Origin: Apostichopus japonicus
Lineage: Eukaryota; Echinodermata; Holothuroidea; Aspidochirotida; Stichopodidae
NCBI RefSeq assembly: GCF_037975245.1
Contig: NC_092576.1
Location: forward strand, 39,953,611 to 40,017,610
Direction: 5' to 3'
Length of the DNA stretch: 64,000 nucleotides
In this document: positions 24,952 through 37,116 of the stretch, piece after piece
Layout: each line of letters begins with the position of its first letter
Position numbering within the stretch: the first letter of the stretch is position 1
The notes under the pieces: generated by a model
Told to the model about the DNA's origin: nothing
Seen by the model: only the letters and a program-made list of their open reading frames with translations
The model's database searches: none
Made by a program: the position numbers and the translations under genes

Positions 24952-25017
24952 CTACTTCTGGTTATGTCGTTTTGTATCGTGTCTTCTGGAGATAGTATTT
25001 CTAGAGACAGATGGAAG
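24952..25017 (-). CDS. receptor terminal exon (tentative)
   Basis: After the acceptor TTTCTGCAG a phase-0 frame reads LPSVSRNTISRRHN, then TKRHNQK and TAG. It is the only plausible ending I saw after D2, but it is short and basic with no homology to lean on; other 3' exons are possible. Confidence 0.35.
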   Translation of the reverse strand, partial: LPSVSRNTISRRHDTKRHNQK

Positions 25018-25959
25018 CTGCAGAAATCACAGTCATTTAACGTTCGTTTGACCTTCATAATATTTACAATCATGACGCCAATTATTGAAACTTCCTTATT
25101 TATGTTGCTGATGACGTCATCAACATTATACGCTCATGTGTCTTGTAGAGACCGAGAGTATTTTCAAGGACAGGAGAACGAAGATTGGGGTTGTCTTTAA
25201 TAACCTCTGCATGCTGTGTATTCATCTATCGTGGTCCATACTCCTGTAGAAAGTAAAGAAGAAACAATAATACAAATTATGGGATTAACTATTCTGTGAT
25301 ATAAATAAAGACTTGGATTTCATTTTAAAAACTTGTTTTCTTTTCTTGATTATGAGATAAGATCATGAATAATAGAGGAACATGTTTCAATTCATTGAAG
25401 AATTCGGTATAGTTGGATTAGCACCCTATGCATTACAATAATGTGTTAACGGTATATATTGTACAAAAACGAGTGGGATGCAAAATGAAGTAAATGTTGG
25501 AAGGGACAAAGCTGTTGTTATTTAACTTCTATAAGAATGAATCTTCATTTCTTAAACGATAAATAACATATGTTTTCTACATTGTTGTAAAACGTCATTT
25601 GGGTTATTTAACATTCTTAACTCTGGGAAAACTGACTGGTAAATTATAACAATGGAATAGGGCAAAGTGGTTTATGAATAGGACGAGATGCAAACAAGTG
25701 ACGGTTGAGTTACATGTCGCTGGTTGAACCTTTGTAGTGATAAAGTTGGTATTCCCATTATTTATAATTGTATAGTTATATAGCCACTCGCATAGTTATA
25801 TTTTAGAAACCGAACCTATCTTGAAATCCCCTCCCAGCCATTGCGTGAAACTAGAGGGGGGGGGGAGGGGTAGGGGTTGATCCATGTGTACACGGTATGC
25901 AAAGTAATGTGACCTCTGATTGGCACTCCGTCAAGGAAATGGCTATATAAAGCAGGGTT

Positions 25960-26066
25960 CGGTTTCTTCCGGAAGAAATTTATTTCTTCCGGGGACGTGG
26001 AAGAAACTGCAAGAAACCTGTTTCTTCCGGTATCTTCCAGTTTCTTCCGGAAGAAACTGTAAGACA
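25960..26066. repeat. TTTCTTCCGG palindromic cluster
   Basis: TTTCTTCCGG or its complement occurs at least five times, twice as the palindrome TTTCTTCCGGAAGAAA. It lies in the last intron of the receptor gene. CCGGAA cores are ETS-type words, but a decayed element end is as likely. Confidence 0.6.
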
Positions 26067-26361
26067 CTGCGAAAATCGGCATATACGCAGCACAACCCAC
26101 ATAAATGATAAAGAGACAAATAGTTTACCACCATCTCACTGAAATGCATAGCCATGAAACCATCAAATTATAATATGTTTGGTTTGATTATAAGTTTGGG
26201 TTGTTTTTCTACACCAAAAGATGTTTGCTTATATATCACAATATTGAAGGACTACTAATCATCTCCCGATCCCCCCAATCAACCAGAATTGGATAACTGG
26301 CCATTCGATATGCATGATTAACCTGGATTGGCCCATGCACTGGAGTTTGATGCATTGGAGT

Positions 26362-26434
26362 TTGATTGAAAACTCAGTTGGTAGATCCCTGGTCTTTTAA
26401 TCCAGAGATCACTGGTTTGATCTCGTTCTAGACA
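26362..26434 (+). mobile_element. tRNA-like SINE head
   Basis: A box region ACTCAGTTGGTAGA (26,372-26,385), anticodon arm CTGG-TCTTTTAAT-CCAG, and B box GGTTTGATCTC (26,414-26,424). It looks Lys-like (TTT anticodon) but the acceptor stem does not pair, so it is a SINE or tRNA pseudogene. Confidence 0.55.
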
Positions 26435-26979
26435 TAAGTTTATTTTCTCCTTGTATAAAATGTACAATTCCTATTATTCGATTTACTGTTATAATTATAT
26501 ATAAAAAAGTCCTTTCTATCACGCCCCGACCGCCCCCTCCCTGAGGTAATAGCTCCCAATATCGTTCTAACCGTATGTTCTTGTATTTCTACTATTTATT
26601 TGTTTAGTAGAATTAACCATGTTAAACCACTACCACTAGAGTTATATATTCATGCTTACTGAATTAAAATCACTTAAACCGAGTGATTGTATCGTTAGAA
26701 CTGATTACTACTATTTAAACCAAACCTAATCATTCGATGGTTAGATTTGTTACCTTTTATCTTATTACCTGTCTTGGTATCTGCTCAATGGTGCCTCCCT
26801 TGGCAATTCATGGATGGCTGGTTTTGTCAAAACAACAATGCATCATCGTTAACATCTATAATAGGCCTAACGTGTCATGATAATAACCGTGTTCTGTTAT
26901 TGTTATTTACTTTGCGCCAAAATTATATACGTAAGTATATGTTATATACTTACTTACTATATCGTATGTCTATACATCC

Positions 26980-27440
26980 CTCCAATCTAATAAATGCATA
27001 GTAAGTGTTACTTGAATACTATATCACTTTAGCCCACTGAATGTATATTTAGTTGTGCTTAGTTACTACATTAACGTTAACTACTTACTGCATTGTATGT
27101 AGTTATTTACTATATACATTGAGTGGTAGTTTTTTACTAAATCACTTGAATCCATTGGTTTTGTATTTAGTTTCGTTTAGTTACTACCTTTATGTTACTA
27201 TACTGCATTGTATGAATTTATTTATGATACACATCCCTTTAATCCAATGTTTCATATTCAGTGGTAGTTACTATATCACAACCCACTCATTTGATGTTTA
27301 TTTCAATTTATTTACTATATCGCTTAATCCGACTATTGTTTGTTTACTGATATTTATCTACTACATCTGTTTAATTTGGAATGTCCTTATCGTGTGTTTA
27401 TTGACTTTAATTGTACCTAACCACTGTCTCCATCTTATTG
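26980..27440. repeat. degenerate tandem repeat, TTACTATATCAC type
   Basis: Blocks such as TACTGCATTGTATG, GTGGTAGTT and TTACTATATCAC recur at intervals of roughly 120-140 bases. A hydrophobic 135-codon plus-strand frame across it is a by-product. Confidence 0.5.
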
Positions 27441-27597
27441 AGTATCTCGCTCCACGCTAGGATCACAATCCTCTTAAGAAACATTCATTTCCATTATTAC
27501 ATTATGACTCGATCTTTACTCTTTCCTGTTCCTCTATTTTAGTGACCTAAATCACTGATGTATTCCCACTACTATGTACTATGTACGTGGCACTCAC

Positions 27598-27668
27598 CAG
27601 CCAACCACCGGATTCTTGATCCAGCAGAAATTTCTGATGCCTCTTATTGGTGTCAGGAATCCAGATTA
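27598..27668 (-). CDS. receptor exon D2
   Basis: 71 bases (phase 1 in, 0 out): VIWIPDTNKRHQKFLL, then DQESGGWL. It completes the second A-B-D module. Acceptor TTCTCTCAG, donor GTGAGT. Confidence 0.65.
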
Positions 27669-28208
27669 CTGAGAGAAAAAAAATCGGTAATGTCAATGAA
27701 ATAATATATGCATCGTAAACGATGAATGAAACAATATTAATTTCTTTTTGTTAGGCTGACATTAATCAATCCAAACGTTAAACATATGTGCGGTTATATT
27801 AGAACCTGGTGTTTACATCTAACATGTTAGAGTGACGTCATAGCCTTGGGACTAAGCCGGTCTTGATTTACACTCGTAATCAAAAAATGTCAACTGAAGT
27901 TTACTGTTTGTACATCCTGTACTACAAAATACACTTGAAGTAATAATAAAACTAATATTAAAATTCGTAAAAATAGAACAGCAACAGTTGGTAAATGTAA
28001 AATAATTTTATGAGTGGGAATTTGATTTCAATAGATTTTCACATTTTTCTTAATACGTCCTTGGTAATTAACCGGAGCTTCGATCGAATGGACGGAGCGA
28101 GAAGGGGGCAAGGCTTGTAAAACATAAAAAAACATCAAAGACAAAACATTAGAGAGAATAATGTTAAGTTTCATAATAGAGTTAAACGACTCTTAATATT
28201 GTACATAA

Positions 28209-28370
28209 TTACACATTGCCTAGGAGTCAGGCATTCCTTACAAAGTATACACTGCCTAGGAGTTGGGCATTCCATACACTGTACACACTGTCTAGGGGCT
28301 AGACATTCATTACACTGTACACATTGCCTAGGAGTCGGGAATTCCATGCAGTATATACACTCTCATTTAA
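28209..28370. repeat. minisatellite near CTAGGAGT, about 39-base unit
   Basis: Four units of CACTGCCTAGGAGTYGGGCA TTCC... type, each equal to about 13 codons, between receptor exons B2 and D2. Confidence 0.8.
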
Positions 28371-28771
28371 TACCCCGGAAATACTCCACGTAATACTAGC
28401 CCCGTATATACACTGCTAAAAGTCCCAACCAATAAACAACACCTAGAACATTCCAGTCTATATCACGTAGTAAAGTCCTGACCAATCAACGGTCATTAAT
28501 ATAACCTGCCTGAACCGTGATCATCGGGGATCGACTCTCGAATATGTATTACCTCCATATACATGTACAGGCTATAAACTACGTACCCCTAAAAGTAGAT
28601 ACGTTGTCTCTACAAGTTCAACGAAAAGGTTCCCTCTAAAATTAGTTTACGTTATAACCTATCAAAAAGACCAGGCAATTTCCGCTACAATATGATTGAG
28701 CATTTTGTCATCTCAATTCACTGTAATTTGTTCATTCTTTAAATGACTTGATTTTTACCCTTTCTTTTGTA

Positions 28772-28784
28772 GGGGGGGGGGGGG
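28772..28784. repeat. G homopolymer
   Basis: A run of 13 G in the B2-D2 intron. Confidence 0.9.
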
Positions 28785-29564
28785 ATTGGCATAATTCCTT
28801 ATTTCTTTTCTTGTTTAAATCAAAAGTGCAAAATATTTTTCACATTTATTAATGAATATTTAAATTTAGCATTCAAGAGATGCAATGGAAGAAGAATATT
28901 TCCAAAGCATTGTTTAAGTTCGTCTTTCAGAAAAGTAACAAATATCGTTCCTTACTTGGTGTTACAGAATGTATTTCAATTACACTGTAGTAATGACAAT
29001 AATCTTCCCTGACTATTCAGCTCGTAATCTACAGAACTTGATTAACCGCGATCGTGACTTTACACACTATCGATGGTTTTCTTTATTAAATAGTGGGCGT
29101 ATGTATACCACGCACATCCGACCATGGTCGTTGTTGTTCCCTATACTAGATACAGAAGAAACTCCCACACTAAAATAAGCAGAATAGTTGCTAAATCCCA
29201 CGGTTATAACTGATTAACGAATTTACTGTGTTTGTTATTCTGCGTGAGGGAGGATGATAACTGGTAGGAGCAGCATTTGGAAAAGAATCAAAGATCTAGT
29301 AATCCCTGTGACTTTGAGTAATTTACAAACACTTCAGGTAGATATTTTGTTTTCCAAACTTGTTCGTATTTGTTTTCTGTTGCAAACGTCATACACGCAT
29401 CAAGGGGATGATACTGAGTGATCCTCTCCTTTGTCGTACTGGTATAACTGTTATAAAAGTCACACATTTATTCATGTTACCTACTAACAGTAGAGAGGCT
29501 TTCACTTCTAGTACTTTTAAAACACCGATATAAACTGGTCGATCAATATATGGATATACCACAC

Positions 29565-29641
29565 CTTTAACATTTTGAGATTTCAATGTGAATAAAGCTG
29601 GTTCAATCTGTAAAGATGAGGGCAGCAGACAATCCACTAGA
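29565..29641 (-). CDS. receptor exon B2
   Basis: 77 bases (phase 2 in, 1 out) encoding LVDCLLPSSLQIEPA, then LFTLKSQNVK. Length and phases are identical to B1. Acceptor GATTCCAG, donor GTGTGG. It is the first exon downstream of the transposon, which is how the transposon can be placed inside an intron. Confidence 0.7.
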
Positions 29642-30391
29642 CTGGAATCAAAGAAGAGGAAAAAATGATAAAATACAATATCATATTTCAGCTAATCATA
29701 ACGATTATAACCAATGTCTCCCTCAGCAGCCACCCCCCTCCCCTCAAAAAGAGAGAAAAAAGCAAGAACATTACTATTCCCGTGTATCTTAAAATGAAAT
29801 AGATTAATTCATATCCTCTCTATCGTTAGATCAATATCAAAATCTCAACAGGTCAGTTCTGCTTTGTACATTTGAAGGGAAAGTTTCAATATTTTTTCTG
29901 AAGTTAATCTGAACAAGACCAAATACAAAGCTTACAATAGTTGTAACAGCAATAATTGTTCAAATAATATATATTCTTTAAGAAGGTTGCAAATTATAGT
30001 TAGCTTTTACATTCCTAAATTTTGCATATTTAACAATATGAATAGAATGACTTGCGCTTGTGCAAAAGAAGAATTCATCGAAATCAACGCTAACGATTTA
30101 ACTTGCTATCATCGATCTGAAACTCAAACTATAAACATGGATGTACGTTTTCTTTGATTGTGACCTGTTCTAGTACTGTGAACAGATTATTCCCTTTTAC
30201 CATTAATGATCAATGAGTAGTTCCGACCTTCATCTCGTGATCTGTATTTTGACATGCATATAATGAACCTATACAGACAAGTAACCTACCTCTTGTACAA
30301 GGTTATATGTCAGGAGACAGGAGGATTCTAAAGGGAAGTGGGTGATGACCCGCAAGTGGGTCAGCGGCTCGCTGTGCTAAATGGTTAGGTA

Positions 30392-30402
30392 CACTCTAAA
30401 AA
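30392..30402 (+). repeat. left terminal inverted repeat
   Basis: CACTCTAAAAA, with TA immediately outside. Confidence 0.9.
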
Positions 30403-30403
30403 A

Positions 30404-30725
30404 GCCCTGGTTAAAATACACCAGGATGGGGTCAAAATTTTACCAGGCTCCGGGTCAGTATGCCACCTACACAATCCTGGTCAACTTGACTAGGAAATCC
30501 TGGTTAAATAAGCTTCACCAAGATCCTGGTTAATTTGTGACCAGGATTAATGGTCAGTTTGTGACCAGGAATAATGGTCAGTTTGTGACCAGGAATAATG
30601 GTCAGTTAGTGACCAGGAATAATGGTCAGTTAGTGACCAGGGACAATGGTCAGTTTGTAACCAGGAAAAATGTCAGAGGTTTAACAAATTACCTGGTTCT
30701 TTATCCATAGCATAACCAGGATTTG
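30404..30725. repeat. left subterminal ACCAGGA repeats
   Basis: About fifteen copies of ACCAGG(A) or its complement CCTGGT in both orientations. From about 30,548 to 30,669 they lie in a 24-base tandem unit (TAATGGTCAGTTTGTGACCA GGAA type, five copies). In plant CACTA elements such repeats bind the element-encoded TNPA protein; the same role here is inference. Confidence 0.8.
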
Positions 30726-32291
30726 ATTCATTATTTCATGAGACATCATTGTCAGATTGTAAACCCACCTCTTTATCAAATAACTTAAATAACCTAGGCC
30801 CAGGACAAAAAACATCCTATAGACTTAACACAGTTTTGGTAAATTAAGTACTAAGAATCCTTGTTAGATACAGACCCTCGACCTAATCAGCTGTCTCAGA
30901 TGTTCTCCTTATGAATGCATCAGGCATTAAGAACTGTCATCTTCCTGGATATTGTATAACAAAAGCATTGTCATGTGGCATAGTACATATTCGGAACAAC
31001 AAACTGAAACGCCAACAAGTAAAAAGTGTACAAAAATAAACAAGTACAAAAACTTGAGGGTGTAACTATCTGTTTATAAAACATCTTTAATAAATCTTCA
31101 ATAAACAAACAGTAAAACATGAATGTAAACGTTAGAGAATGTTTGATGGCAAGTGGTGTAAATATATATATATATAGATTTATAATCAGGCAAATGCATA
31201 CAAAGAATGAGAGGCATAATGGACGGATATAAAGAAGGTAATACTTCTACTAGTGTTGGTATCATATTAATAAGTAAACATGTAAACCTTAAAAAAATAT
31301 TATGGCAAGGGTTTAACATACTTAAGTACAGCTATTACTACTAAAATAATACAGCTAAAATTACTACAAAAAACATGGAAAGCACACATAGTGAAAGATT
31401 TGAAGCTTAAAGTAAGCATAAAACTACAAGTAATTAATTACTTTTAAAACTTTTAAGGAAAATAATGTTGTACTACCGCCTTTAGTCATCTTTTCTTAAA
31501 ATATTCCAGCAGGAGTTGAATAGGGAAATCTTTTGAACTGCTGAAAATGTTTAGTCATTATTATTCAAAACCCATTGAGCGCAATCAAATACAACGTAGG
31601 TTTCGTATACTATGATGAACCATACATGAATTTCGCATCACATGTAATTTTTGTGCTACAAGGTTGTCAGATGTTGACCTATGTTCCCTTTTGACATGGA
31701 ACCATGAAAATTATATACTTCAAACAAGTTTTGATTTCAGTAAGATTTAATCATAGTTTGAACTTTTCATCACGGTTTCAGTTTGTTAAATGACCCTTGA
31801 TTCCATGAATAGAAATACCATGTCTATGAAGTTTAAATTTTACAACTGATTTTGATTTATCATGCTATGAGTGAAAATAAAAAGTGTTAAGAAATTGTTT
31901 ATGAACAATGTAAAACAAAAAGTATTAGAGAGGACTAAAGGAGAAACTTGATGGACTCACCTGTCCCTAAGGTTGAACAATGAATACTAACTGAATGCAT
32001 AGTTCTGGTCTTTGACAGATAAGTACACACAAATTGAAAGCTCATTTGTAGTTACTATGTATTGAAAACTTAAAAACCCGTATGTAGGACTGTAGATTCC
32101 TCTTGGGAGACTGGTTGGAAGAATTGCTACAAATGTTGACAAAGATAGGCCAACTATGGTACTGTAGGCAGGAAGAAAACTTATAACAAACGAATGATAT
32201 TGATGGCAAGTTTCCACACATTACAAACCATTACAATAAAAGAGAATAAACAATACTTGGAGATAAGTGATGATGTTTAAAGCTTCTGGCA

Positions 32292-32612
32292 TCAGTCATC
32301 CATTCCTGCTTTCAATGCAGCCCTCATTGCAATCACGGCAGGTGATGTTTTTGATTTGACTTTACTGTCCAGTCCGTATAGAACCTTCTGGACAAACTCC
32401 CATGTGACTGCACATTGCCACGGATAGTGAAGGTCTAATACATAAAACAACTTGAAGCAAACATCAAGAGCTTTTAGTAGGGTCTGCTGCTCTAATCCAT
32501 GCCCATCCGCCACAACAAAGATTTGATGGGCAGCATCCCGATCACCCATTATTAAAACAAAAGGCTGGCGGTTGTCAACTTCCTCCAAGTATTTGGGCAT
32601 GTTGGTGCCAAC
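32292..32612 (-). CDS. transposon SAM protein, exon 10 (terminal)
   Basis: 106 codons and TGA. It contains PFVLIMGDRDAAHQIFVVAD, then LKALDVCFKLFYVLDLHYPW. Joining all ten exons gives 506 residues with no stop and every phase correct. This is close to vertebrate SAMD3, which also has an N-terminal SAM domain. The C-terminal region is conserved-looking but of unknown function. An accessory or DNA-end-binding role in transposition, like TNPA, is inference. Confidence 0.85.
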   Translation of the reverse strand, partial: VGTNMPKYLEEVDNRQPFVLIMGDRDAAHQIFVVADGHGLEQQTLLKALDVCFKLFYVLDLHYPWQCAVTWEFVQKVLYGLDSKVKSKTSPAVIAMRAALKAGMDD

Positions 32613-33235
32613 CTTAAGAAACAGAAAAAAAGCAGATTTAAATATACACTTGCTGGAAAAATACACTTTGAAGGTATGCTGCATTGGCCCCAAATATGCC
32701 AGATATTCAAATATGGTCACCTTCGGGCAAAATTGTAAGTCTTTGACCACCCTGGAAGAAATTTACCTCACAAGACATTCAGTCATCTTTTTAAAAAAGT
32801 AACTAGTCATGTCTATGAACAGACATGCAACCTTGTCTGTTGTAGCCTTATTTTTGGAAGTTCCTTTTTTATCGTTTAAAACAATCAAAAACTTGGAAAA
32901 TAAGTCCATTTAGAGAGTTTGTTTAGAAACTTCTTGAAACTTCTTTAGAAACTTGTTTAGAAACAAGGGAAGCTCCCCACTTTACCAGTTCCCACTACTG
33001 CCAGTACTATAAGAACACAAAGAAAAAAAACATTTTACAGCATAAAAGAGCATCATAAAAGACTGATTGCAAAGACCCAATTGGTCGAAGATACATGCAT
33101 AGTCACTTCAATTTTCACAGCTGATAGTGTGTTTCACTACAAACTCATCAGTCTGCATGTCAATTGTTACAAATAACAACTGTTTCATTGATTTGTGACA
33201 ACTTGAGTGTAACTGTAGAAGCCATAATAACTTAC

Positions 33236-33354
33236 AGGTTGAACATCCACAAAGGATTTCATCGCATCATCAATGCTGCACCTCTTCTTCCCTTTTCTCC
33301 CAGATGGTAAAATGCAGGGCAACAAACTCAATCCAATGTTACTCTTCTTTTCAT
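33236..33354 (-). CDS. transposon SAM protein, exon 9
   Basis: DEKKSNIGLSLLPCILPSGR, then KGKKRCSIDDAMKSFVDVQP. Acceptor ATTTCAG, donor GTAAGT. Confidence 0.85.
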
Positions 33355-33763
33355 CTGAAATATACAGAAAATGCAGAAACCAATCTTTGAACAACTACTT
33401 CAGTTTCAAATAATGTTGTCTCCGTTTTGCTTATCACACGACGCAAACTTCAGCTTAGTGCATTTCTTATCTTTCGGTCAGCTGCAAACACCAATAGTTA
33501 ATGTTTGAATGCTGCAACATACAGTTGACGAAGACTCGGACTTGTATCAGATTTGAGTTAGGTTCTGGACTTGGACAAGTCTCAACTTGGATCTACTGGT
33601 TATGACTACATTACTGCTGTTTACTCTATTATAAAATATCTTGAAGCTCCAATTTGAACTTCTCTCTGAAAGTATATTACAGAAATAACTAAAAGCAATC
33701 AAACTATCAATGCAATTGTATGACATCTTGTTGAAATATGTTATGATAGCAATATGTACATAC

Positions 33764-33917
33764 CCGAATCTAGCCTATCTGCTCTGACGTTGAGATATGA
33801 TTGCCACTTTCCCTGCAGATCTGCATACTGCAAAACCTTTTCAACGAAGGGCGGGGTCCACTGCATGAAAAGGTTATCTGCAACATCAGGATAAATTCTG
33901 CGAAAATCCATCTCAAT
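33764..33917 (-). CDS. transposon SAM protein, exon 8
   Basis: IEMDFRRIYPDVADNLFMQW, then VEKVLQYADLQGKW. Open throughout. Acceptor CTCTTTAAG, donor GTATGT, phase 1 out. Confidence 0.85.
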
Positions 33918-34165
33918 CTTAAAGAGACAGGGAGAGAAAATGCAGCACATTCATAAATGGGTTGTACAAGATATATGAAGCCTAGCCTATGACAAAAAAA
34001 TGTGTAATTTCTTTTAAGGGAAAAGGGGACCTGTGAATTTAGGTTGTCATAGCAAATTGAGCCAATTTTTTTAAATATGCGTCTGAATTGCGATATTGGA
34101 TATTACTTGGTTCAGTGGGAGGCCTGTTGTTATATTTGCTACCAAAAGTATTGACAATTACTTAC

Positions 34166-34359
34166 CATGCCAGGAATATCAATAAGCCTCGGGTACTCCT
34201 TAAGGATGGACGAAATTGATAAACCAGGATTTGCCCGGATCCACTCTGCCCGTTTTATCGTCGTCTTCTCCATGAACTCGTGCACCTGAGAGAGTGGCTC
34301 AATGTGATTTTTTAGCCATTCTTTCATAGCATAGTCGTCTGTTTCACTTACAGAGCAGT
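34166..34359 (-). CDS. transposon SAM protein, exon 7
   Basis: 65 codons with SETDDYAMKEWLKNHIEP and KRAEWIRANPGLSISSILKE. A helical segment of unknown function. Acceptor CCCACACAG, donor GTAAGT. Confidence 0.85.
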
Positions 34360-34812
34360 CTGTGTGGGAAAAAAGGTATTATATGGAATGAGATATCTCA
34401 AGATTCCTTTCATTTAATTCTCAATATTCTGAGAGAATTTCAACAAATATTTCATTAATTACATGTGATTAATACTGTAGTTAAATAGCAAACTGTCTGG
34501 CCAACATTATTGATGAGGTATGTTAAATTTCTGTTAATTTGACACACTGTCACACACAAGTATTCAAATGAAAAATATAGAAGGTTTCTTTATGCAATAC
34601 TAAGGACAAAACATAAACAAAACAAAGGATCAAGCCAGACAGCTCATATGGTATGTCCCAGTCACGGCAAGTATAGTGAATATAACGTACTGTCAAAATG
34701 AAATGTTGGTTAAAATACCTGTTAATTAGATTTATCTTGCTAAAAGCAGATAGAACACTTTAATTGAAATTATTTCACAAACTGAACTTGAATAACAGTA
34801 AACAGTATCTAC

Positions 34813-34963
34813 CTGGTAACGCGGTAACTTTCACCATCTTTGAAACAGTTGGAACCTGGGCAGTCCGCTTAGTACCACTTGTGCGTCTGCGAACATTTCG
34901 CAGCCTTTCCTCGAGCCAACCACTTGCAGAATGCAACCCTTTTCCAGGAGTATACCAAGCTTC
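34813..34963 (-). CDS. transposon SAM protein, exon 6
   Basis: EAWYTPGKGLHSASGWLEER and LRNVRRRT, then a basic linker. The G.LEERLR.VRR block is characteristic of this family. Acceptor TTCACACAG, donor GTAGAT, phase 1 out. Confidence 0.85.
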
Positions 34964-35437
34964 CTGTGTGAATATAGCAACACCAAAGAAATAATCTGTA
35001 AGCCTTCAAAAAATTACAAAATACATCACAGACAAACAACATTTTGAGTATCTGAGGCAAACAACAATGCCTCATATCAATTACACTTTTAGGAGAAAAT
35101 GAAGAGCAGAATTTAATTTGAATATGGGTAATTCAATCTAAAACCAACTCATTTTCACCCCTTATATCTGGCTAGAGATTTATGTAAGGTTTATAGCGCC
35201 TTCCAAGAAATTTGGCAGCTCCTTGGTTTCCCCAAAATGTTGAAGTCCATGAAACTGCAAAAGTGGTTGTGGCACCCAAAATTTAAATGAACTCAACTTG
35301 GAAAGTACAAGGCTGAGAACACTTAGGTTTTTGGATTTCAATCATAGTCACATATTGTTTCAGATGAGCTAAAGATCAGCCAAATCTAAGAGGTGACTAG
35401 CTCAGCCCTATGGAACGATCCATATCATACTACTTAC

Positions 35438-35522
35438 AAATCCTTGACCTTCTTCATCTTTTAATACAGGAAAGTCCTGAATTATAGCTCTTGCCATCCT
35501 GACTTTTATATCTGTTGTGGGT
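35438..35522 (-). CDS. transposon SAM protein, exon 5
   Basis: PTTDIKVRMARAIIQDFPVL, then KDEEGQGF. The motif M...I...FP.LKD is shared with SAMD3-like proteins as I recall them. Acceptor TGCACACAG, donor GTAAGT. Confidence 0.85.
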
Positions 35523-35969
35523 CTGTGTGCAATTAATTGAAAGAGGAAGAAAAAAGTATTTTATCTCAAGCCAGCAGCCAGTTAAAAAAGTGAAATGGAA
35601 TACTTTTCACTTTGGCAATAATACAGTAAAATCACCCTTACATGAAAGGGTGGAGCCAACATCCAGCTGCTTTATTGCAAATTATGATGAATACTGGAAC
35701 TGTCCTTTTGACTCAAAATACTGTACATGTTGCATGTAACCTCAATCACCGGCAAATAAAATAGTGGCAGTGAGGGCAGTGGCAAAGGTTACCAGAGGTC
35801 ACTATCACGGTAGTGAGAGGTGCAGCAGTGTAACAGACAGGTAAGTGAGGAGTGAAGTAAATTATTGCAAAGATTGAACCTGAAATGAATCAAGTTTCGC
35901 CCAAATCCCATATGGCAGAAACAATGAGTGAACATTCTTTCTCTCATATAATGTAGTAAAGGTACTAAC

Positions 35970-36112
35970 CTGTCACCAAAATTTTCAATCATGTAGGCAA
36001 CAAGAATCTGTACCATTTTGAGCCTTCTCTTTCTACTGAGCACACCACTTTCTAGTTCCTTTATAATATCTCCGCCTTCTGATGAGTGGCTCTCGAGAAT
36101 TGTTCTGACACT
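35970..36112 (-). CDS. transposon SAM protein, exon 4
   Basis: SVRTILESHSSEGGDIIKEL, then LSRKRRLKMVQILVAYMI. A basic-amphipathic helical segment. Phase 0 in, 2 out. Confidence 0.85.
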
Positions 36113-36888
36113 CTTTAAAAATGGAATAGAGACAATAATATAATGACAGCTGATGTTGTAATAAACCAGTTGTTTTGATAAATTGATATTAAATAATATA
36201 CTGTAACCTTCACATAATACATACAGTAAATCACATAAGTTTTATAGATTTGTGGTAAAATTGTCATTTGACTGGGAATTTATGTTGGTTACCTCTTGCA
36301 GATTTACACTGAGGATCTAGTATGATTTCCAAAATTGTATTTTGTTCTGTCAAGAAATTCAGAAGGCAACTCAATTTAAAGCAACCCTGCTCAAGTGACA
36401 CAGAACATGACTGCAGTTGTAGCACCAGGGAGCTTAAACTTTCTCAAAACATTTTGGAGGGATGTTCTTTTCATGAGGATTAAAAGCTATCCAAATTTCA
36501 AATTGTATGGTTTGTGGGACCTACTGTAGCTGTAAGAGATCTGCCACATGCTGAACACATTGCAATTTGAAGAATGTTGACTCAGGCAATTAAATAAATA
36601 TATTTTCCATTGCACTACACTTGTACTACCTGTACAATACTGAATATTACTGTACAGGTATGCCATATGCCAGCCTCATTGTCTTTTGATGAAGAACAGT
36701 ATTGCTTTAAGTATTTTGGCAAAGACATAATTTACAATTTATAGTCATTCAGATACATTAGAAGAGAACTTCCCGTACTAGATTATTTCATGCCAGAAAA
36801 TGTGATATTTGGGAATCCTTTAATGGCTAATAAGTAGTACATACAGTACACTGCTTGACAAGTAGGCAGAAAAGTATTTTATACTCAC

Positions 36889-37062
36889 GAAGGCAGGTAT
36901 GACCTCCCAATGGTAAGATTTGGACTTTTTAAGTGGGACACTGTTCTCCACAAGGCTGGAATCGTCACTTGTAGTGTCCAGTGATGATCTCTTTGGAGTA
37001 GATGTAGTCGGGAGAAAAAGGTCTGGTACATAATCCAGCGAGTTGTTCATTACAGCAAGTGT
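36889..37062 (-). CDS. transposon SAM protein, exon 3
   Basis: 58 codons (TLAVMNNSLDYVPDLFLP, then a Ser/Thr-rich stretch and VPLKKSKSYHWEVIPAF). The polar and basic region suggests a nuclear linker. It is separated from exon 2 by an intron that contains the whole transposase ORF. Acceptor CTTTAG, donor GTGAGT. Confidence 0.8.
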
Positions 37063-37116
37063 CTAAAGTTAGAGAAATTAAATTAAAGTTTACGTCAAAG
37101 CTTTGAAATTAATCGC

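Noticed and set aside
24934-25200. Plus-strand 88-codon frame with a signal-peptide-like start
   Set aside because: It overlaps the probable terminal exon of the receptor gene on the other strand, has no domain, and the hydrophobic start is easily made by chance in AT-rich DNA.
27053-27460. 135-codon hydrophobic frame resembling a membrane protein
   Set aside because: AT-rich tandem repeat, antisense to the receptor gene, no conserved motif and no plausible splice structure.
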